Shown here: one piece after another, positions 24,411 through 28,454 of the stretch
How the letters are laid out: every line of letters begins with the position of its first letter
Numbering within the stretch: position 1 is the stretch's first letter
NCBI GenBank assembly: GCA_016184205.1
Contig: JACPDD010000022.1
Coordinates: 1 to 28,454, forward strand
Reading direction: 5' to 3'
From: Candidatus Levyibacteriota bacterium
GTDB taxonomy: Bacteria > Patescibacteriota > Microgenomatia > Levybacterales > UBA12049
Length of the DNA: 28,454 nt
Position numbers and translations under genes: made by a program
Notes under the pieces: model-generated
Database searches by the model: none
Told to the model about the DNA's origin: nothing
Seen by the model: the letters and a program-made list of their open reading frames with translations, nothing else

Positions 24411-25471
24411 TTTGTGGAGCCTTTATAGACTTTTGGCGTAAACCAATCTTCTGGCGGATTCTTTAAACTCTGTCCTGCCTGCCCCGAACCCTGCTGAGTG
24501 GGACTTACCGATGGTTGCCTTTGTTCCTGCTGATATTGACTCTGGTTCTGATTTTGGTTTTGATCTCTTCGTGGAGGGAAGTTTCTTCCTCGTTGGTCTC
24601 TTCTTGGCTGCTCGCCTCGCTGCGAAGAGGACTGTCTACGCTGGTCTTGTCGCTGAGTTAGCTGCTGCAAAACTTGTCCTTGATCTTGAGGAGGAAATTC
24701 TCTTTCTTCCTGTTGCTTTCTAAATTGCGCTCTTGCTGCACCTTTATTCATAAGTATTCCTACCATTTCAAAAGCGGCCGCACTTGTTTTTGGACTTTGG
24801 AAATTATTAGTCGCGTCTTGGATACCCGATAGCAAGTTTTGCGCAGTATCTAAGCCTATTTCAAATCCTAAGCTTGTTAAAAGGCTTGCTACCTGCTCAG
24901 AAACGGAAGATGACTGTGGCGAAACCATAACTGCATCTCCAAATCCCTGATTATCTACTTTATTATCAATGTTTACTATCATTGTGTCTTTTAAAGCATT
25001 TATGTCAAAAACAGAAGCAAGGTCAGAAATTCGTGGAACACCAATCGTAAAAATAAGCTGAGGATATTCTCCTTTTCTTCTAAAAACAACATCCTGTTCT
25101 GTAAATGAAAGACCTAACTCTCCTGGCTTCACTACTATATTTAAAGCTCCGTCATCAAGGGTATAGGAAACCTTATCTATCTCTCCTTCTCTGTAAGGAA
25201 AAGATACTATTAGATCTCCTAGATCTCCGCCCTGTTCTTCAAAATTTGCCCTAATTTTGTCTATTCCAACCAGATTTGAATGCTCAACCAAGGGTTCTGT
25301 TGCAGATGCTGCGGTTACTTTTTTTCCTGAAGCTTGAAGTGATAAATACAGTGCGAGTACGGCTCCCAGCGCGTCTAAGGATGGATTCTTCCCAACAACT
25401 ATTCCTACGGTTTCACTTCCTGCGAGTAAGTCTCTAATTTGAGAAATTACGGACTCGTCCATATTAGCCAT
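24404..25471 (-). CDS. DHH-phosphoesterase-like protein with a degenerate active site and Gln/Arg-rich tail
   Basis: 355 residues. Residues 1-~245 follow the NrnA-type DHH fold in layout: motif I is GKNPSLDALGAVLAL (27-41), where active members have HxxPDGDALGS; the signature motif at 168-171 reads I-D-N-K instead of I-D-H-H, followed by the family's xxFGDA (GFGDA). D33 and D169 remain, but the metal-binding His residues are gone, so nanoRNA or pAp hydrolysis is unlikely. Residues ~250-355 are a disordered Gln/Arg/Asn-rich tail, part of it coded by repeat DNA. Position after infB is where many bacteria have rbfA-nrnA, which supports NrnA ancestry. The start overlaps the infB stop by 8 bp; a second ATG three codons later is an alternative start. 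Confidence 0.75.
   Translation of the reverse strand: MANMDESVISQIRDLLAGSETVGIVVGKNPSLDALGAVLALYLSLQASGKKVTAASATEPLVEHSNLVGIDKIRANFEEQGGDLGDLIVSFPYREGEIDKVSYTLDDGALNIVVKPGELGLSFTEQDVVFRRKGEYPQLIFTIGVPRISDLASVFDINALKDTMIVNIDNKVDNQGFGDAVMVSPQSSSVSEQVASLLTSLGFEIGLDTAQNLLSGIQDATNNFQSPKTSAAAFEMVGILMNKGAARAQFRKQQEEREFPPQDQGQVLQQLTQRQDQRRQSSSQRGEQPRRDQRGRNFPPRRDQNQNQNQSQYQQEQRQPSVSPTQQGSGQAGQSLKNPPEDWFTPKVYKGSTNV
24597..24631 (-). repeat. Short GC-rich repeat in the DHH gene tail (copy 2)
   Basis: Partner of 21752-21787 in pnp. The shared 13-mer GCGAGGCGAGCAG is read here as ..G CGA GGC GAG CAG (R-G-E-Q), a different frame from pnp. It lies within the Gln/Arg-rich tail. Confidence 0.5.
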
Positions 25472-26957
25472 GGGATATTAGCATATCCCCAACATTAAAG
25501 TCAATTTGTGGTGACAGTATCACTCCGGCCTCCTGACCCTCCTCAACTTTTGAAAGAATCTCTTTCCCCTGACGCAGCGAACTTATGGTCCCTTCTCCTA
25601 TAACAATTTCTCCTCTAACTACTCTTGCTTTGTCTCCTTTTGCTACTCTCCCATCTGTTATTTTGATTCCCAAAACGGTATTCTTTTCAAATGGAAAAGA
25701 TGCTTGTATTTGAGCGACACCTAATATTTGCTCCTCAAAAGAAAGCTTCTTTCCCTCAAGAGCGTCTGTTAATTCATCTATTAACTCGTAAATTAAATTG
25801 TAATTTTTGGCAATAATTTTTTCTGTCCTTGCAAGGTTTGCAACTTCATTTGAAATTTTTTTATTAAAACCAATAACCAGTGCATTTGTGGGTTTTGCCA
25901 AAAGAATATCTGCGGTTGAGATGTCGCCTGTTTTGGCAAGAACGATATTAATTTCTGGCGGCAATCCGTTGAGAAGCGCCTCCAAAGATCCTTGAGTATC
26001 TGCTGCCAAAATAATTGATACAGGATGTTCCACTTCCGAAAAATTCGGAGAATAATTTTCTGAAGGGGTGGCGGTTCTTTCGGGCGTCCCATCGAGCGAC
26101 TGCAGCGATAGCGAAGCCGTCGGATGGGACGAGGGAGCGACAGGACCCCAAAATACCAGCGCTCCGACAGGTGGAACTTTTTCAAATCCCAGAACTTCAA
26201 CCGCATCTCCAACCGTTGCGCTCTTCACTTGTTCACCATTGCCGGTCACCAGTGCTCTTACTTTTGCCTTTACATCTCCTGCCACTATTTCATCACGGAC
26301 ACTAAGTGTGCCATTTTTTATGACAATAGTTGCCTTGGGCCCTGACTTTTGATCAAGTCTTGATTCAATAACTATAGCTCTAAATTCACCTTCCGAAGAT
26401 TCCTTTCTTACTCCTGACATTTCCATAACAAGTAAGATTAGGTCCAAAAGTTCTTTGATATTAGCTCCAGTCTTTGAGGAAACTTCAATAACAGGAACAT
26501 CTCCACCATAGCCTTCAAGCATTATTTCTTCCTTAACTAATTGCTGTTTAACTTTCTCGATATTTTTATCCGGTAAATCAGACTTGGTTAGAACAACAAT
26601 AAATGGGATTTTTGATGCTTTGATAAGCTGTATGCTTTCTTTTGTTTGAGGCATTACACCGTCTGTTGAACTGACAATGAGAAGTGCCAAGTCTGCAGCT
26701 TGAGTTCCCCTTCCTCTCATTTTAGAAAAAGCCTCATGCCCCGGAGTATCAATAAAAGTTATAAATCTTTTCTTTCCTTCGTGCGTTAGCTCTATTTTTG
26801 AAGCACCAATACTTTGGGTTATACTGCCATGTTCACGACTTGCGATATCTGTTTTTCTTATTGCGTCAAGAAGCGTGGTTTTTCCGTGGTCAACATGACC
26901 TAAAACAGCTACAACTGGGGGGTAGAAATTTTTATTTTCTGTACTCTTTTTATCCAT
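25464..26957 (-). CDS. infB: Translation initiation factor IF-2, compact form
   Basis: GTPase that brings initiator tRNA to the 30S subunit. 497 residues, starting almost directly at the G domain, so the long N-terminal region of E. coli IF2 is missing. G1 GHVDHGKT (20-27), switch I GSITQSIGA (usually GGITQHIGA), G3 DTPGHEAF (70-77), G4 TKSD (124-127, usually NKxD), G5 SSKTG. Domain II follows, then a linker at ~275-291 encoded by a GC-rich palindrome, domain III (IILAADTQGSLEALL) and the tRNA-binding C2 domain to the end (DFNVGDMLI). In C2 the usual ECG triplet is EAG (476-478). It lies 32 bp after nusA with a weak AGGGA upstream and overlaps the DHH gene by 8 bp. Confidence 0.96.
   Translation of the reverse strand: MDKKSTENKNFYPPVVAVLGHVDHGKTTLLDAIRKTDIASREHGSITQSIGASKIELTHEGKKRFITFIDTPGHEAFSKMRGRGTQAADLALLIVSSTDGVMPQTKESIQLIKASKIPFIVVLTKSDLPDKNIEKVKQQLVKEEIMLEGYGGDVPVIEVSSKTGANIKELLDLILLVMEMSGVRKESSEGEFRAIVIESRLDQKSGPKATIVIKNGTLSVRDEIVAGDVKAKVRALVTGNGEQVKSATVGDAVEVLGFEKVPPVGALVFWGPVAPSSHPTASLSLQSLDGTPERTATPSENYSPNFSEVEHPVSIILAADTQGSLEALLNGLPPEINIVLAKTGDISTADILLAKPTNALVIGFNKKISNEVANLARTEKIIAKNYNLIYELIDELTDALEGKKLSFEEQILGVAQIQASFPFEKNTVLGIKITDGRVAKGDKARVVRGEIVIGEGTISSLRQGKEILSKVEEGQEAGVILSPQIDFNVGDMLISHG
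26085..26131. repeat. Imperfect 47-bp palindrome inside infB
   Basis: Outer arms CGTCCCATC (26085-26093) and GATGGGACG (26123-26131) are perfectly complementary. Inner arms CGACTGC and GCCGTCG pair with one mismatch around AGCGATAGCGAA. GC is well above the flanks. It is in frame and encodes most of a Ser/Thr/Pro-rich linker (HPTASLSLQSLDGTPE) where other IF2 proteins have a helical linker. Confidence 0.65.
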
Positions 26958-26989
26958 AACTTAATTCCCTGCAAAGAAGTTCTCATAGC

Positions 26990-28105
26990 TTAAGATTCAC
27001 TAGACTGAACTTCTTCTTTTTTACTTACTTCTACTTCTCCTGCCGCCTCCATTGCTTCTCCTTTAATTTCTGGCTTTGGCTCAATAGCCGGCGCAACTTC
27101 TACTTTTGCTTCTTCCTCTTCCCCTTGTCTCGCCAATGCTTCAGCGTCGGCGGATTCTTTTCCTTCAATTTCAATTCTGTATCCTGTAAGCTTTGATGCC
27201 AAGCGCACATTTTGCCCTTCCTTACCAATAGCCAAAGAGAGTTCTTCCTTGGGAAGCGATACACGAGCTGTTTTGCTTTTCTCATCTACCGCAACTTCTA
27301 CATTTTTGGCAGGGGACAAGGCCTGTCCAATATAGTTTTTTGGGTTCTCATGCCACGCAATTACATCTATTTTTTCAATCCCTGAAAACTCTGCGATAAT
27401 CGCCTGTATTCTTACGCCCTTTTGCCCAACGCAGCTTCCAACCGGATCTATTCCGCTCTGGTTTGAAGCAACTGCAATTTTTGTTCTTGAACCCGGCTCT
27501 CTGGCAATTTCCTTTATAACAACGCTTCCCTGGGCAACCTCGGGAACTTCTCTTTTGAAAAGTCCTTCAATGAGTCCGTTATTGGCACGTGAAACTATAA
27601 TTTCTTCCCCTTTTATTCCTTCTCTAATATCAAGGATGTAAACCGTGAGCCTTTGGTTTAAATGATATTTTTCATTTGGGATTTGTTCTGGTGGTGGCAT
27701 TAAAGCCTCTGTTTTTCCAATATCTACAATAATATTGGGCCCTGCAAATCTAAGAACCATTCCGTTTACTATTGCTCCAACTTTACCTTTGTAGTCTGTT
27801 AAGATTGCCTCTTTTTCTTTCTCGCGTATTTTTTGGAGTATTACCTGTTTTGCTGTTTGAGCGGCAATTCTTCCAAATCCTGGAGGAGTCACATCTTTAT
27901 CTTTTTTAAAAATTTTTGCCTCACCCGTGTTTTTATCAAGCGTTGCTTCATATTCTTCAACTTCAACTTCCGGATGGTCTTTTTTATAAGCTGCCAAAAT
28001 TGCATTTTTTACAGTGTCTAAGACCACGGACACGTCAACTCCGCGCTCATTGGCAACTTGATTTAGCGCTAATGCAAATTCACTTCTTCTTTGAACTCCC
28101 GGCAT
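26990..28105 (-). CDS. nusA: Transcription termination/antitermination factor NusA
   Basis: RNA polymerase-binding factor that modulates pausing, termination and antitermination. 371 residues: N-terminal polymerase-binding domain (SEFALALNQVANERGVDVSVVLDTVKNAILAAY, with the substrate-free insert VTPPGFGRIAAQTAKQVI), S1 domain (~110-180), KH1 (DPVGSCVGQKGVRIQAI) and KH2 (SLAIGKEGQNVRLASKLTGYRIEIE). The C terminus is a ~50-residue acidic disordered tail in place of the repeat domains of E. coli. First gene of nusA-infB-DHH. The promoter lies 10 nt upstream, leaving only a few leader bases and no Shine-Dalgarno. The rimP gene that often precedes nusA is not next to it. Confidence 0.96.
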   Translation of the reverse strand: MPGVQRRSEFALALNQVANERGVDVSVVLDTVKNAILAAYKKDHPEVEVEEYEATLDKNTGEAKIFKKDKDVTPPGFGRIAAQTAKQVILQKIREKEKEAILTDYKGKVGAIVNGMVLRFAGPNIIVDIGKTEALMPPPEQIPNEKYHLNQRLTVYILDIREGIKGEEIIVSRANNGLIEGLFKREVPEVAQGSVVIKEIAREPGSRTKIAVASNQSGIDPVGSCVGQKGVRIQAIIAEFSGIEKIDVIAWHENPKNYIGQALSPAKNVEVAVDEKSKTARVSLPKEELSLAIGKEGQNVRLASKLTGYRIEIEGKESADAEALARQGEEEEAKVEVAPAIEPKPEIKGEAMEAAGEVEVSKKEEVQSSES

Positions 28106-28115
28106 AAGTTTGCCT

Positions 28116-28144
28116 AGTATACCAGACTTTTAGCTTTGCTTCAA
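28116..28144 (-). promoter_or_regulatory. nusA promoter, near-leaderless
   Basis: Minus strand: TTGAAG (28139-28144), a 17-bp spacer, and TATACT (28116-28121) preceded by TGG, an extended -10. The -10 ends 10 nt before the ATG, so the leader is about 3-4 nt. Confidence 0.65.
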
Positions 28145-28206
28145 TGATTTTATAGTTTATCTTTATGTCTTTCTTATAAAATCCGAAGAATAGAGGATAT
28201 TAGAAA

Positions 28207-28454
28207 TTACTTTCGTGCAAACCAATTCTGAACATCATGTGCAATAGTTGGAAGTCTACCGTTAATTCCTATCCATCCACCTACAAATAAAATTAAATCT
28301 GTCCATCCTAACTGCGATAAATTTAATTTACCATCAAAAATTCCTAATCTAAGTAATAGAACATAAAATAAAATCCAGCCCAGAATTAAACCCAGAAAAA
28401 CATGAAGGTAATGCTCAATTTTCCAAGCAATTGGAGGCCTATCAGTTTTAATCT
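28207..28454 (-). CDS. Unidentified membrane protein, C-terminal part
   Basis: Open frame of 81 codons ending at the TAA at 28207-28209 and running off the window's right edge, so its start lies beyond. It reads IKTDRPPIAWKIEHYLHVF, then a hydrophobic segment (LGLILGWILFYVLLLRLGIF), a short polar loop (DGKLNLSQ), a second hydrophobic segment (TDLILFVGGWIGING), and ends NWFARK. Two membrane-associated segments are likely. No family recognised. Transcribed in the same direction as nusA, with a ~100-bp gap that holds the nusA promoter. Confidence 0.6.
   Translation of the reverse strand, partial: IKTDRPPIAWKIEHYLHVFLGLILGWILFYVLLLRLGIFDGKLNLSQLGWTDLILFVGGWIGINGRLPTIAHDVQNWFARK

Noticed and set aside
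24511..24723. Plus-strand ORF opposite the DHH gene tail
   Set aside because: A shadow of the Gln/Arg-rich repeat codons on the other strand.
1..28454. CRISPR arrays, tRNA or rRNA genes, insertion sequences with transposase
   Set aside because: I looked for regularly spaced repeats, GTTCRANNC-type T-arms and transposase motifs and saw none that hold up.
1..28454. Alternative genetic code with TGA as Gly
   Set aside because: TGA is the natural stop of the AMP-phosphorylase-like and YtxG-like genes, and no conserved protein here reads through TGA.

Overview
The window reads as a metagenome-derived contig, most of it from a Patescibacteria (CPR) bacterium, probably of the Microgenomates type. 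The reasons are a compact core-gene layout with overlapping starts, a short AlaRS, an IF2 without the long N-terminal region, an AMP-phosphorylase-type enzyme, a CPR-style sortase, roughly 40% GC, and AT-rich intergenic repeats. TGA is used as a stop (for example in the genes ending at 15179 and at 16446), so the code is the standard bacterial one and not the Gracilibacteria code. The first ~1.38 kb is different: a rightward, 5'-truncated thrS that starts at about 60% GC, drops in GC near 930-970, and then runs head-on into the middle of a leftward rpoC at 1364-1381. That join looks like an assembly chimera.

Layout. 1-1381: partial thrS, foreign to the rest. 1366-7795 (minus): rpoC (3' end missing) and rpoB, behind a strong promoter and a leader hairpin that looks like a transcription attenuator. 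7796-8160: regulatory and repeat region. 8161-16135 (plus): nth, a 57-codon small ORF, alaS, a fused ASKHA/ectodomain membrane protein, a sortase, an AMP-phosphorylase-like enzyme and mltG, mostly with overlapping or very short junctions. 16157-16715 (minus): a YtxH/YtxG-like membrane pair. 16716-16981: second copy of the repeat. 16982-19710 (minus): ftsK followed by a RodZ-like HTH membrane protein. 19765-24209 (minus): rpsO-pnp, then a separately promoted RNase J gene. 24404-28105 (minus): nusA-infB-degenerate DHH protein, the classic nusA-infB neighbourhood without rbfA or truB. 28207-28454 (minus): C-terminal part of an unidentified membrane protein.

How the parts work together. One group covers transcription and translation (rpoBC, nusA, infB, rpsO, alaS). 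A second covers RNA decay (pnp, RNase J, a DHH-fold protein). A third covers the envelope and division (ftsK, RodZ-like, mltG, sortase, and the ASKHA/ectodomain protein).

The most unusual material lies between and inside genes. (1) A ~220-bp intergenic element occurs in two nearly equal-length copies, plus a remnant. It has a hairpin with two compensatory base-pair changes, and its left end always abuts the -35 region of a leftward promoter (rpoB, ytxG-like, rpsO). (2) GC-rich repeat or palindrome-like DNA lies in frame inside alaS, infB, pnp and the DHH gene; one 13-mer is read in different frames in two of them, which points to DNA-level spread. (3) First genes of several operons look leaderless, while internal genes carry Shine-Dalgarno sequences. 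(4) Several core enzymes have altered key residues: RpoB at rifampicin-contact positions, the RpoC trigger loop, an RNase J metal-ligand His changed to Gly, the DHH motif changed to DNK, the Nth iron-sulfur loop, and IF2 TKSD.
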